A stretch of DNA of 8,898 nucleotides from CAYMCQ01 sp964389025 (GCA_964389025.1 CAYMCQ010000115.1:1-8898), one strand, 5' to 3'. Shown: positions 1-7,644, counted from the stretch's first letter. Program-made: numbers and translations. The notes: a model not told the origin generated them from the letters alone.

Positions 1-206
1 CCTTGGCGGCCTTCAAAAATTGGAAGCTGGAAAACTCCCTTTGTTCAGCGCTTCCCTATGTGCCCGCCGGCAGACTCGTGACGTTCGACGCGGCGATGCT
101 GGTGCTGACGCTGGGCATCACGGTCGGCATCGGGGCGCTGGCGGGAGTGTATCCGAGTTGGAAGGCGTCGCACACATCACCGATGGAGGCCATCCGCAAT
201 GAATGA
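1..206 (+). CDS. ABC transporter permease, FtsX/MacB-like, C-terminal end (partial, runs off the left edge)
   Basis: Only the last 67 codons are present; the frame is open to the window edge and the gene starts outside. The segment holds one clear hydrophobic helix (AAMLVLTLGITVGIGALAG) followed by VYPSWKAS and SPMEAIRNE. This matches the usual end of FtsX-domain permeases of the MacB/LolC type, where the last helix is followed by a G-x-YP-x-W/R-x-A motif and a P-x-EA-[IL]-R tail. Such permeases use ATP hydrolysed by a LolD/MacB-type partner to drive export or lipoprotein release across the inner membrane. The stop codon overlaps the start of the next gene by 8 bases (ATGAATGA), and that gene encodes exactly such an ATPase, which supports the call. 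The substrate cannot be told from this fragment. About 20 residues before the helix look less typical of the family, but too little is visible to judge. Confidence 0.8.
   Translation, partial: LAAFKNWKLENSLCSALPYVPAGRLVTFDAAMLVLTLGITVGIGALAGVYPSWKASHTSPMEAIRNE
185..189 (+). promoter_or_regulatory. Shine-Dalgarno site for the ABC ATPase gene
   Basis: GGAGG lies inside the end of the permease gene, 9 bases before the ATG at 199. It supports that start and indicates translation of the two overlapping genes from one message. Confidence 0.6.
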
Positions 207-804
207 CTTGATTGAACTGAACACGGTCACACGGGTCTACCAGCGTGGCAGCGAGACCATCCGCGCCGTGAATGAAATCACTCTGACGGTCGGGCCGGGT
301 GAGTTCATGGCCATCGTCGGTCCGTCTGGCTCGGGCAAGACGACCTTGCTCAACCTCATCGGTTGCGTGGACAAGCCGGACACCGGCACGGTGCGAATTG
401 ACGGCGAAAAAACCACCGGCCTTACCGAAGCCGGACCGACCTCAATCCGCCCCCGCAAAATCGGGTTCATCTTCCAGCAATTCTTTCTGCTCCCGACGTT
501 GACCGCACTGGAAAACGTCCAACTGCCCGCCGTGTTCCAGCGCAACCGCCATTGCGCCCAGCGCGCTGCTCAACTGTTGGAGCGCGTAGGTTTGAGCCAG
601 CGCGTTCACCATCTTCCGAAGGAACTTTCCGGCGGTGAAATGCAGCGCGTGGCCATTGCCCGCGCTCTCATCAACAATCCGAAGATTGTTCTCGCCGATG
701 AACCCACTGGAAACCTCGATTCCCACAACGCCGATGCCATTCTTAACACATTTTTGCGTTATCTAGGACAGCCTCCAAATCAAACAGCGCGTCGGACCAG
801 GTGA
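199..804 (+). CDS. ABC transporter ATP-binding protein, LolD/MacB type, truncated at the C-terminus
   Basis: This is the ATPase partner of the permease just upstream, with which it overlaps by 8 bases. In the 201-residue reading the motifs come in the normal order: Walker A GPSGSGKT at 41-48, Q-loop glutamine near 93 (FIFQQ), signature LSGGE at 143-147, Walker B IVLADEP at 163-169 and D-loop GNLDS at 171-175. This is the pattern of LolD/MacB/FtsE-like exporters. Family members run about 220-235 residues and carry an H-loop histidine (VTHD) roughly 30 residues after the D-loop. Here family-like sequence stops near residue 185-189 and is followed by a short unrelated tail ending in RRTR, with no H-loop. 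No shifted frame on this strand restores it; the DNA beyond about 770 instead reads as another gene on the - strand. The product is probably inactive and the gene is best regarded as broken, either in the genome or by misassembly. Confidence 0.85.
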   Translation: MNDLIELNTVTRVYQRGSETIRAVNEITLTVGPGEFMAIVGPSGSGKTTLLNLIGCVDKPDTGTVRIDGEKTTGLTEAGPTSIRPRKIGFIFQQFFLLPTLTALENVQLPAVFQRNRHCAQRAAQLLERVGLSQRVHHLPKELSGGEMQRVAIARALINNPKIVLADEPTGNLDSHNADAILNTFLRYLGQPPNQTARRTR

Positions 805-910
805 GAATCACGACGATCAAAAAATCGAGACTCTGCCAAATGAGCGCCTTCTGCCAGTAAAGCATCTGTTTGGGTGACGGTGGCCGGGAGGGAGGTGGAG
901 GTGTATTCAT
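743..910 (-). pseudogene. 5' fragment of a small membrane-protein gene, cut off at the junction with the ABC ATPase gene
   Basis: On the - strand a reading frame opens with ATG at 910, only 4 bases after the stop of the large cytochrome/WD40 gene, and runs 55 codons to TAA at 743. It has a proline-rich start (MNTPPPPSRPP), then YWQKALIWQSLDFLIVVIL and TWSDALFDLEA, a convincing membrane helix at about residues 24-45 with a conserved-looking W-Q-x-x-LDFLIVV pattern. The last six or seven codons (ending AKMC) lie in DNA that reads as the ABC ATPase on the other strand, so they are probably not original. My impression is that this is the first helix of a small two-helix membrane or sensor-type protein, but I cannot assign a family. 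The tight spacing suggests co-transcription with the large gene. A second in-frame ATG (residue 16) is an alternative start. Confidence 0.5.
745..770. other. Junction joining two truncated genes tail to tail
   Basis: Left of about 745-755 the + strand reads as a normal ABC ATPase. Right of about 765-770 the - strand reads as the start of a membrane protein. Both genes stop making sense inside this interval. No insertion sequence, repeat or obvious target duplication is visible at the join. The cause is either an old deletion or inversion, or a chimeric join made during assembly; the sequence alone cannot decide. Confidence 0.6.
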
Positions 911-914
911 TCGT

Positions 915-3900
915 TCAATGGTTGAACAGGAATCCGGGGCTGTTGATCAGCGCCCAGGTCAAATCCTGCACGACGGTGAGTCGTGTGTTTTCGGTTTGCC
1001 GGGTGCTGGCTTGCGCGTCCACACGCAACTGCAACAGATACGGGTCGAGGCGGATCGGCTCCTCCGCCTTGGCCAGATTCTTTTTCAACTCCGTCAATTT
1101 AGGATCTTCCGGCAGCGGTTCGGCGGCTTTCACGGCCGCCTGTTTGCGCTTCCAGAATTCGCCGTCCGAATCGCGGTAGAAATCGAGGATCGCCGACGCC
1201 TGCTCCGGCTTGCGCTGGCCGGCGGGCGCGCGCGCGGCTTGCACCACGTTTTCCGGCAGGCCGAAGTCCAGCGGCTCGGCGCTGGTGGTCACAAAAAGCC
1301 GGAACCTGCCCAGCAGAAATTCCTCGCCGAAATGCTGCTTCAATTCGAAGCGCAACATCGCTCCGTTGGTGCTGGCAATCGGTTGTTCCAGTTTGAACGT
1401 GGCGGTGTGACGCTGGATGCCCGGCGCGCCGGCGATGGCCCAACCGTTCTGGCCGGCCACGACTTTGCCGTCTATGGCCTGCATGGGCGAATGATCTGTT
1501 TGCGAGAAGTCGGCCCGGGCGTCGTTGAACTTGGCGGCGGTATCCGGCGTGTTCTCGCCCGCCGCCCACTTCAACTCCAGTTCGCTCAAGACAAAATTGC
1601 CGTCCTTGTTCCGGCCCGGGCCGAACTGAGGCAATCTTTCATCCGGCAAAACTTCGAGCATCACCCCGGTGATGTTTGTCAGCGGCGAGGCGCCCACGAT
1701 CACGTAGTCGGAAGGGCTTTTCCCGGCGTAGCTGAGGATCGTGCCGTCACTCTGCTGGGTCAGCTTGACTTTCGCGGTGGCCGAAACCTTCTGCAGGTCC
1801 AAGGGCACCCAGGTCGTTTTGGTTTCCGCCGGATTGCTCTTCGTCTCCCAGAAAGCGGCCTGGGCGGGGAGCAGTTTCTCGTAATCCTTCAACTCGCGTT
1901 GCGTGAGGGTGAGTTCAGACTGCCGCCGCTTCTCCAGTTCCGCGCGCAGGCTCTTCGTCATTTCGTCGTAGGTGCCGAGGTTGGTTTTGGCCAGGGCGAT
2001 GGCCTCCACCCGAAGGCGCTCCAACTCGGCAATGCCCGGCGCCGATTTCACTTCCAGCGCGCTTAGTTCGTTTGTGATGTTCGCGTTGTCCGTCCTGACG
2101 GCCTCCAACAGGGCGAGCGTTTTTTTTGTCTCCGGCTCGGTGGCGGGCCGGTTGGCCACGCGCAGAAAAACTTCGTTGACGAGTTTGTGGTCGTCCTTTT
2201 CCGTCTCGACCAGTCTGGCGAGCGCATTGGTCGGCTCGTTGATGGCGAGCGAGATGGTCGGCCCGCTGAGCAGCGCCATGATCGAGCCGAGTCCCAGGTC
2301 GCTGCTGCGCTCGCACTCGCAGGCGCTCTGGCGGGACGGACGGCCGAGCGTGGCCAGCAGACCGCTGCCCGTGTCCAGGGCAGAGTCGGCCAGTTGCGTG
2401 GCGCGCTGCCCGGGCTTCGCGCCGGGGATTTGCGGCGTGCTGCCGGTGACGCGGAACACGGCGTCGAAAAGCGTTTCCGCCGGCAGCCGCCGCGCCAGAC
2501 CGTGCGAGTAATTCACCTTGTCGTCCTCGTTCCATTTGTTCGGGCGGATGGAAAGCTGATACGTGCGCGACTTGCAGATGAGCTGCATCACGTGACGCAC
2601 GTTGAATTTGCTCTCGACGAACTCGCGCGTGAGATATTCGAGCAAGGCCGGATTGCGGGGCGGGTTTCCGGCGCGGATATCGTCGAGCGGCTCGATGATT
2701 CCCGCGCCAGTGAGATAGCCCCATAGCCGGTTGGCGTAGGACGACGCGAAGTAGCGGTTGTCCGGCGTCGTGATCCAGGCAGCCAGTTCCTCGCGCCGCG
2801 TGGCCTTTTCCTTCGGTTCGGCCTTCGCCGGAAACGGGAACGCGGGCGGCGACACCTTCCCAGTGCGGTCGTGTTTAACATCGCCTTCTGTCGCATCGCT
2901 CACCACTTCGTAAAGCGGCTTGGCACCCTCCACCGCGGTGCCGCCGATTTTTTTGCCGTCGCTATTCGGATCCTCCTTCAAGGCCACCTGCGCGAAATAG
3001 GCGGAGAGATGGTAATACTGGTCCTGCGTCCAGCGCTCAAACGGATGGTCATGGCACTTGTTGCAATTGAACCGCGTGGCCAGGAACAGGTGTGTCGTGT
3101 TCTCCATCGCCTCGGTCGGCGTGCGGACAATCTTCCAATAGCTGGCCGCCGGATTTTCCTTGTTCGAGCCGGAAGCGGTGAGAATCTCCCGGGCGAACTG
3201 GTCATAGGGCGTGTTCTTCTCCAACTCGCTACGAATCCAGGCGCGGAAGGTTTCTGCGCCCTCCGCGCCGAGGAACTTGCTGTTGCATTGCAGCAGGTCG
3301 GCCCATTTGTTGGCCCAAAAATCAACGTAGTCGGCGCTGCCAACCAGCCGGTCCACCAGCGCGTCGCGCTTCACCCGCGTGTCGCGCGAGTCGTTGAGGA
3401 ACGTGCGAATTTCTTCCGGCGCGGGCGGCAGTCCTGTGAGGTCGAGATAAATCCGGCGGATGAATTCCAGATCGCTGCAAAGTTCGGAAGGCTCGATCTT
3501 CATCCGCTTCCATTTGGCCGCGACGAGTTCGTCAATTTTCCCCCAGGCAACCGGCTCCTTCCACACGAAGCCGGTGCGGTCGCCCATCACCGTGAGCGTC
3601 GTGGCAGCGTAGTTGCCCTCGTAACGCGCGAGCACCGGCGCTTCGCCGCGTCGCAACGTCGTGATCAAGCCCGCCGTGTCGTGCGTGGCGACATCGGCGT
3701 TGCCGCTTTCGATGAAGGCTTCAGAGGTCACGTCGCGCGCCGCACCGTCGGCGTAAGTGGCGACCACCCGCATTTGTTGCCGCGCGCCGATCACCTGCAC
3801 CACCGGGTCTTGCGGAAAGACTTCAATCTTCGTCACGCGCGGGGACTTCAGATCCAGGTTCGCGCCGTTCGCGATCCATTGGCGAAGGATCGCGTAGTAT

Positions 3901-6107
3901 TTGCTGTCCACCGTCGTGCGGCGACCGCCTTCGTGCGGCACTTCCGCCACCGATTTCAACAACATCAGGCTGTCGTCCGGCGACGCGAGATTGACGCGGC
4001 GCGACGCCAGGTCATCGGTGAGCGCGCGCAAGTCCGTCTCCGGATCGTAGCCGCGCAGCGAAAGTTTGAAGCCGTTCTTGCCATCCTTCGACCCGTGGCA
4101 GGTGCCGGCGTTGCACCCCAGCTTGGCGATGACCGGGCCGACGTCGCGAATGAAATCAGACCGGTAGCCCTTCTCAAGCCCGGCAATTTCCACCGTCGCC
4201 GTCGCCGTCGCCGTGCTGCCGGCCAGCGTGAGCGTGAGCCTGCCGGCGCCGTTTTTCAGCGGCCGCAAAATCCCGCGCGCGGAAACTTCTGCCAACGGCG
4301 GCTTCAGTGCGAACGTCACGAGGCGCGTGACATCCACGGTGTCGCCAGACTCCAACTTCGCGGTGACGAGGAGTTGGGCGTAATCGTTCGGGCTGCTGAA
4401 TTTGATCCGCGCCGGTTGCACATCGAGCGAGACAATCTTCGCGCCGTCCGGCAACGACTCGGGTGTGAGCGCAGTCTCCACGGTTTGGCTCGTCTTGGGC
4501 GACCACGTCGGCCGGCCTTTGGTCACGGTGCCTTTTGCGACGGGGACGGAGAGGAATTCCTTGATCACCGCTCCGTTGGTGGCATTGAAAAGGCGCACCA
4601 TCCCGTCCGAGCCGCCCGCGGCGATCTGTTGGCCATCTGGACTGAAGGCCACCGAATAAATCTCCGAGTGCGGCACGGCGGCGCGCGCGATTTCCCGGAT
4701 GCCCTGCTTCTTATAATCTTCAAGCTGCTGCTTCTCCTCCGCTTTGCGGCTACCGGGAACTTTGCCCATGAGATCGCGCAGCGCCTTCGGCACGTCGTTG
4801 GTGTAGTCGTAGCTGCAGACCAGCAGCTCGCCGGCGCGATCCAGGCCGCTGCCGCACGCGATGCGTTTGCCATCCGCGCTGAACCGCGCGCTGAACACCC
4901 GCCCCGTCATCGGGAACAGGTCGGCGACGAGCTGGGCGTCATCGCCAATCTGGCGGGTGACCTCGCGGAAAATCCGGTAAACTTTCGGCAGCCCATCCGA
5001 GCTGGCGGCCACGATGTGATCGAACTCCGGGTGCGTCGCCACCGCCATGACGCCGCCCTTGAGCGCCCCGGGCGTGATGGAGGTCACGTTGTCCACGAAC
5101 CGTTGCTGCGCGACTTCCGTCAGCTTCACGCTCATGTCCCGGCCGCCGGAGATGATGTGATCGCCCTTCACCGAGAACGTCGTGCTCATCGCCCAGTCGG
5201 TGTGCGAGCCCATCTGCAGGACCTGCTTGCCGGAGCTCGCCTCGATGGCGCGCACCGTGTTGTCCGCGCAGCCGAACGCGATCAGCTTGCTGTCAGGCGA
5301 CCAACTCACACCATAAAGCGTGTCGTAGCTGACAGGCACCGAAGTCTTGAGCGTGCGCTTCGCAACATCCCAAACCTGGATTTCGCCCTGACGCGCCGGG
5401 TCGCCACCGGCGACCGCGAGCCACTGGCCATCAGGCGAGAAGCGCAAAGATTGAATCCGTTCCGAAAGCCCAATCAGTCTGGAGTCTAAAGTCCGAAGTC
5501 TAAGGTCCGAAGCGGCGTTAGACTTTAGACTAGAGACTTTGGACCAATCGTAGAGGAGCACTTCATGAAAACCCGCCACCGCCAGAAGTTTTCCGTCCGG
5601 CGAAAAATCCAGCGACGTGATGACCGGCGGCCGCGAATAAACCGGTGGATGCTGAGCATCATAATGCCGCTTCGCATCTGCCGGCGTATCGTCCTCCGCG
5701 CCCTGCTCGATCCATGAGCGGATCAGCGCCACTTCGGTTTCGACCAACGGCGCTTTGCCCTTCGGCATACGCACCTCGCCATCCTGCGGCGTGACCATTT
5801 TGAGGATGGCACTTTGCTCCGGCTGCTTCGGGACAACCGCCGCGCCCTCGGACTCGCCACCAGCGAGCAACTTTTTGAAATCCGTCATCACGTATCCGCC
5901 CTTGGACTTCGCAGGCTGGTGGCAGCCCTGGCAGTTGGCCTGGAAGATCGGCCGAACCTCACGGTAGTAACTCACCTTTGCGGACGCTTTCGGGGAAACA
6001 ACCGCCACCAGCGCGAGGCCGAGAACCAAGCACGCCGTTCGCAAGAGTCGCCGCCGGTTCGCAGAACGAACCAACAACGTCGGCTCACTAAAGTCGGGGA
6101 GTGTCAT
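915..6107 (-). CDS. Secreted planctomycete-type cytochrome c / WD40 / DUF1549-DUF1553 (PSD1) fusion protein
   Basis: The product is 1730 residues. An export signal has an NRRRLLR basic stretch, a hydrophobic core at about 23-38 and a likely cleavage after ASA43. A PSCyt1-like heme c domain follows with CQGCH at 59-63, then seven WD40-like blades (strand ends LLYDW 184, IQVWDV 243, VRAIEA 285, VKLTEV 327, KVYRIF 375, LLVCSY 428, VRLFNA 504). Next come an Ig-like stretch (about 555-645), a second cytochrome-like segment with CNAGTCH at 665-671, and another Ig-like stretch (757-842). DUF1549 spans about 857-1060 with CNKCHDHPF at 1015-1023, and DUF1553 starts near 1100. DUF1553 is split: its end motif WALINSPGFLFNH is at 1718-1730, after a charged, probably coiled-coil segment (1325-1410) and a discoidin-like beta region (1430-1615). 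Such proteins are predicted periplasmic, heme-binding and linked to glycan breakdown, but no reaction is established. The ATG at 6107 is the only Met before the signal core. Confidence 0.9.
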   Translation of the reverse strand: MTLPDFSEPTLLVRSANRRRLLRTACLVLGLALVAVVSPKASAKVSYYREVRPIFQANCQGCHQPAKSKGGYVMTDFKKLLAGGESEGAAVVPKQPEQSAILKMVTPQDGEVRMPKGKAPLVETEVALIRSWIEQGAEDDTPADAKRHYDAQHPPVYSRPPVITSLDFSPDGKLLAVAGFHEVLLYDWSKVSSLKSNAASDLRLRTLDSRLIGLSERIQSLRFSPDGQWLAVAGGDPARQGEIQVWDVAKRTLKTSVPVSYDTLYGVSWSPDSKLIAFGCADNTVRAIEASSGKQVLQMGSHTDWAMSTTFSVKGDHIISGGRDMSVKLTEVAQQRFVDNVTSITPGALKGGVMAVATHPEFDHIVAASSDGLPKVYRIFREVTRQIGDDAQLVADLFPMTGRVFSARFSADGKRIACGSGLDRAGELLVCSYDYTNDVPKALRDLMGKVPGSRKAEEKQQLEDYKKQGIREIARAAVPHSEIYSVAFSPDGQQIAAGGSDGMVRLFNATNGAVIKEFLSVPVAKGTVTKGRPTWSPKTSQTVETALTPESLPDGAKIVSLDVQPARIKFSSPNDYAQLLVTAKLESGDTVDVTRLVTFALKPPLAEVSARGILRPLKNGAGRLTLTLAGSTATATATVEIAGLEKGYRSDFIRDVGPVIAKLGCNAGTCHGSKDGKNGFKLSLRGYDPETDLRALTDDLASRRVNLASPDDSLMLLKSVAEVPHEGGRRTTVDSKYYAILRQWIANGANLDLKSPRVTKIEVFPQDPVVQVIGARQQMRVVATYADGAARDVTSEAFIESGNADVATHDTAGLITTLRRGEAPVLARYEGNYAATTLTVMGDRTGFVWKEPVAWGKIDELVAAKWKRMKIEPSELCSDLEFIRRIYLDLTGLPPAPEEIRTFLNDSRDTRVKRDALVDRLVGSADYVDFWANKWADLLQCNSKFLGAEGAETFRAWIRSELEKNTPYDQFAREILTASGSNKENPAASYWKIVRTPTEAMENTTHLFLATRFNCNKCHDHPFERWTQDQYYHLSAYFAQVALKEDPNSDGKKIGGTAVEGAKPLYEVVSDATEGDVKHDRTGKVSPPAFPFPAKAEPKEKATRREELAAWITTPDNRYFASSYANRLWGYLTGAGIIEPLDDIRAGNPPRNPALLEYLTREFVESKFNVRHVMQLICKSRTYQLSIRPNKWNEDDKVNYSHGLARRLPAETLFDAVFRVTGSTPQIPGAKPGQRATQLADSALDTGSGLLATLGRPSRQSACECERSSDLGLGSIMALLSGPTISLAINEPTNALARLVETEKDDHKLVNEVFLRVANRPATEPETKKTLALLEAVRTDNANITNELSALEVKSAPGIAELERLRVEAIALAKTNLGTYDEMTKSLRAELEKRRQSELTLTQRELKDYEKLLPAQAAFWETKSNPAETKTTWVPLDLQKVSATAKVKLTQQSDGTILSYAGKSPSDYVIVGASPLTNITGVMLEVLPDERLPQFGPGRNKDGNFVLSELELKWAAGENTPDTAAKFNDARADFSQTDHSPMQAIDGKVVAGQNGWAIAGAPGIQRHTATFKLEQPIASTNGAMLRFELKQHFGEEFLLGRFRLFVTTSAEPLDFGLPENVVQAARAPAGQRKPEQASAILDFYRDSDGEFWKRKQAAVKAAEPLPEDPKLTELKKNLAKAEEPIRLDPYLLQLRVDAQASTRQTENTRLTVVQDLTWALINSPGFLFNH
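4193..4214. repeat. Short CCGTCG hexamer run inside the large gene
   Basis: Three and a half copies of CCGTCG lie in a row in the second-strand coding sequence. They encode the alternating Thr-Ala run at about residues 631-637, at the end of the first Ig-like segment. The unit is a multiple of three, so copy-number change would only alter the length of the Thr-Ala run. Confidence 0.5.
5476..5545. repeat. Heptamer repeat block with inverted halves, translated inside the WD40 propeller
   Basis: On the + strand five heptamers follow one another from 5476: AGTCTGG, AGTCTAA, AGTCCGA, AGTCTAA, GGTCCGA. A 7-base centre AGCGGCG (5511-5517) follows. Then come four heptamers in the opposite orientation: TTAGACT, TTAGACT, AGAGACT, TTGGACC. 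Bases 5483-5493 and 5521-5531 form a perfect 11-bp inverted repeat with a 27-base spacer, and 5483-5496 is a near-perfect tandem duplicate of 5497-5510 (one mismatch). The block codes for residues about 188-211 of the large protein (SKVSSLKSNAAS and DLRLRTLDSRL), directly after the first propeller blade and before LIGLSERIQS. Its AT-rich composition contrasts with the flanking gene. It looks like a repeat element that inserted without breaking the frame. Confidence 0.8.
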
Positions 6108-6112
6108 GCCTA

Positions 6113-6142
6113 ATTATGCGAAGCTGCCACGGATCAAATCAA
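6113..6142 (-). promoter_or_regulatory. Candidate promoter immediately upstream of the large cytochrome/WD40 gene
   Basis: Read on the - strand, TTGATT (6142-6137) and CATAAT (6118-6113) are separated by 18 bases, close to the sigma-70 consensus in both sequence and spacing. Transcription would begin at about 6106-6108, practically on the ATG at 6107, so the message would be leaderless or nearly so. I see no Shine-Dalgarno motif before that ATG, which is consistent. The match could be chance; nothing else supports it. Confidence 0.3.
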
Positions 6143-6239
6143 GGTTTTTCGCGCCGCCGGTCGTGCCGCAAGCGGTCTCAGCGAGTCGCGCGCAAGTGTT
6201 TATCCCGCCAAGGCTAAGTCAAATGAGACTAATCCCGAA

Positions 6240-6257
6240 CCCCGAAAGCTTTCGGGG
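6240..6257. terminator. Perfect 18-bp palindrome downstream of the oxidoreductase gene, possible terminator
   Basis: CCCCGAAAGCTTTCGGGG is a perfect inverted repeat lying 62 bases beyond the stop of the oxidoreductase gene, in the 211-bp gap (6108-6318) before the large gene. In RNA it would fold into a GC-closed hairpin with a very small loop. No run of T follows on either strand, so intrinsic termination would be weak; it may instead be a protein-binding site or an mRNA-end stabiliser. Apart from this and the promoter candidate, I see nothing in the gap. Confidence 0.4.
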
Positions 6258-6318
6258 GAACAAGGCCGGACGATAGCTTTACTTCGACGGGCCGCTTGGA
6301 TGAATCTGCCGGCCAACC

Positions 6319-7644
6319 TCAGCCGTTGAGCGTCCAGCCCGCGCGATAGGTGCGACGCAACAGCTCGTTCGCTTCGGCATTATCCGTGACGCGGCCTGCG
6401 GCGCCGTCGTAGGAAATTTTTTTGCCGACGCGATAGGCCACCAGTCCCAGCAACATTTGTTCGATGAGGTGGCTGCTGTAATCGAAATCGCACGAGGTCT
6501 TGAGGCTGCCCTTGCAGGCGTTGATCCATTCCTTTTGAAAATCACCGAGCGGCGGGATCAATTTGTCCGCGCTGCGCGGCTTGTAATAAGTCATGTCCGC
6601 CTTGTCGCGGGCGGGCAGCAACATGCGCGTGTTGAAATCTGCGACGAGCGTTCCTTTCGTGCCATCGAACATCACGCCGTGACCGATCTTCTTCAGATCC
6701 ACAAACGGCGCGGGAGAAGCCGGCATGTCGCCACCCTGATACCACGAAACGCGGATGCCGGGACGCCAGTCGTTGGCGGGATGTTCGAAATGTGTGGTGA
6801 GCGCCACGGGAGTGACATCGGGGTTGAAAGGATCGCCCTTGCCCTCAGCGGACGTGGGGAGCTTGGCGTCAATTGCGTTCCACGCGAGGTCCATCGTGTG
6901 GCTGCCCATGTCGCCGACCTGGCCGCTGCCGAAATCCCAATACATGTTCCACTGAAGACAATTCATGCCGGACTTGCCGGAGAAATAATCCGGGTTGTAA
7001 GGATGAAATGGCGAAGGCCCGAGCCACAAATCGTAGTGGAAATTCGCCGGCGGTTCGCCGGCGGCGGGAAGATAGCCGGGCTTGGGCAGTTGCCGATTAC
7101 CCCACGCGGACACTTCCTGCAACTCGCCAATCGCGCCGTCGCGAATCAACTCGCGCACGCGGTTGAAGTTTTCTATCGCGTGCCGCTGTGTGCCGCACTG
7201 CGTGGCGAGCTTCGTTTTATTTTTCAAATAGTTCGCGCGCACCACGCGGGCTTCTTCCACCGTGTTGGCCAGCGGCTTTTCACAATAGACGTGCAGCCCG
7301 CGATTCATCGCCCAGTTCGCCACGAACGCGTGCGTGTGATCCGCTGTGCAGCAGACGACCGCCTGAACGTCTTTTTGCTCGAGGCACTTTCGCCAGTCCA
7401 CGTAGGTCTTCGCGCCCGGAAACTTCTTCGCGCCGAACGCGAGGTGATCTTCGTTCACGTCGCACAGCGCAACGACGTTTTCGCTGGAGATCGCGCTGAA
7501 GTGCGCTTCACCGCGGCCCCAGGTGCCGAGCAAGGCGATGTTCAATTTATTGCCCGGCGCATCCGCGCCAAAGATCGGCGTGCGTGGGAGAAGCAGGCCA
7601 GTGCCAGCGACTGCGAGTGATTGGATGAACTGTCGTCGTTTCAT
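6319..7644 (-). CDS. Gfo/Idh/MocA-family oxidoreductase with Tat signal
   Basis: The product is 441 residues, normal for the secreted PVC members of this family. The N-terminus KRRQFIQSLAVAG carries the twin-arginine motif, and GADAP near 26-30 suggests the end of the signal. A Rossmann fold starts at NIALLGTWGRGEAHF (35-49), with G-x-WGRG as the dinucleotide-binding loop. The family marker CEKPLA is at 121-126, where the lysine serves in catalysis and cofactor binding. GDMGSHTMD (244-252) supplies the conserved histidine of the C-terminal substrate domain, and LWLGPSPFHPYNP (206-218) is typical of this subgroup. Relatives oxidise or reduce a hydroxyl of a sugar, cyclitol or glycoside using NAD(P), often a non-dissociable cofactor when exported by Tat. 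The substrate is not deducible. The gene begins 27 bases after the TIM-barrel gene, so the two are probably co-transcribed. No clear Shine-Dalgarno site precedes the ATG. Confidence 0.93.
   Translation of the reverse strand: MKRRQFIQSLAVAGTGLLLPRTPIFGADAPGNKLNIALLGTWGRGEAHFSAISSENVVALCDVNEDHLAFGAKKFPGAKTYVDWRKCLEQKDVQAVVCCTADHTHAFVANWAMNRGLHVYCEKPLANTVEEARVVRANYLKNKTKLATQCGTQRHAIENFNRVRELIRDGAIGELQEVSAWGNRQLPKPGYLPAAGEPPANFHYDLWLGPSPFHPYNPDYFSGKSGMNCLQWNMYWDFGSGQVGDMGSHTMDLAWNAIDAKLPTSAEGKGDPFNPDVTPVALTTHFEHPANDWRPGIRVSWYQGGDMPASPAPFVDLKKIGHGVMFDGTKGTLVADFNTRMLLPARDKADMTYYKPRSADKLIPPLGDFQKEWINACKGSLKTSCDFDYSSHLIEQMLLGLVAYRVGKKISYDGAAGRVTDNAEANELLRRTYRAGWTLNG

Noticed and set aside
743..910. 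A frameshift as explanation for the missing ATPase C-terminus
   Set aside because: No + strand frame beyond 770 contains an H-loop or other ABC-like sequence, and the - strand reads as a membrane-protein start, so a junction explains the data better.
870..2066. A 398-codon open frame on the + strand
   Set aside because: Antisense to the DUF1553 and discoidin-like part of the large gene; low-complexity Arg/Gly/Leu-rich translation, no motif.
2871..5489. An 872-codon open frame on the + strand opposite the large gene
   Set aside because: It is an antisense shadow in GC-rich coding DNA. Its translation is rich in Arg, His and Ala without domains, while the opposite frame carries clear cytochrome, WD40 and DUF1549 motifs.
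5476..5545. A CRISPR array or tRNA-like fold at the heptamer block
   Set aside because: Units are only 7 bp without spacers and invert in the middle; there is no cloverleaf and no cas gene in the window.
6457..7620. A 387-codon open frame on the + strand
   Set aside because: Antisense to the oxidoreductase, whose own frame has the Tat motif, nucleotide-binding loop and CEKP.
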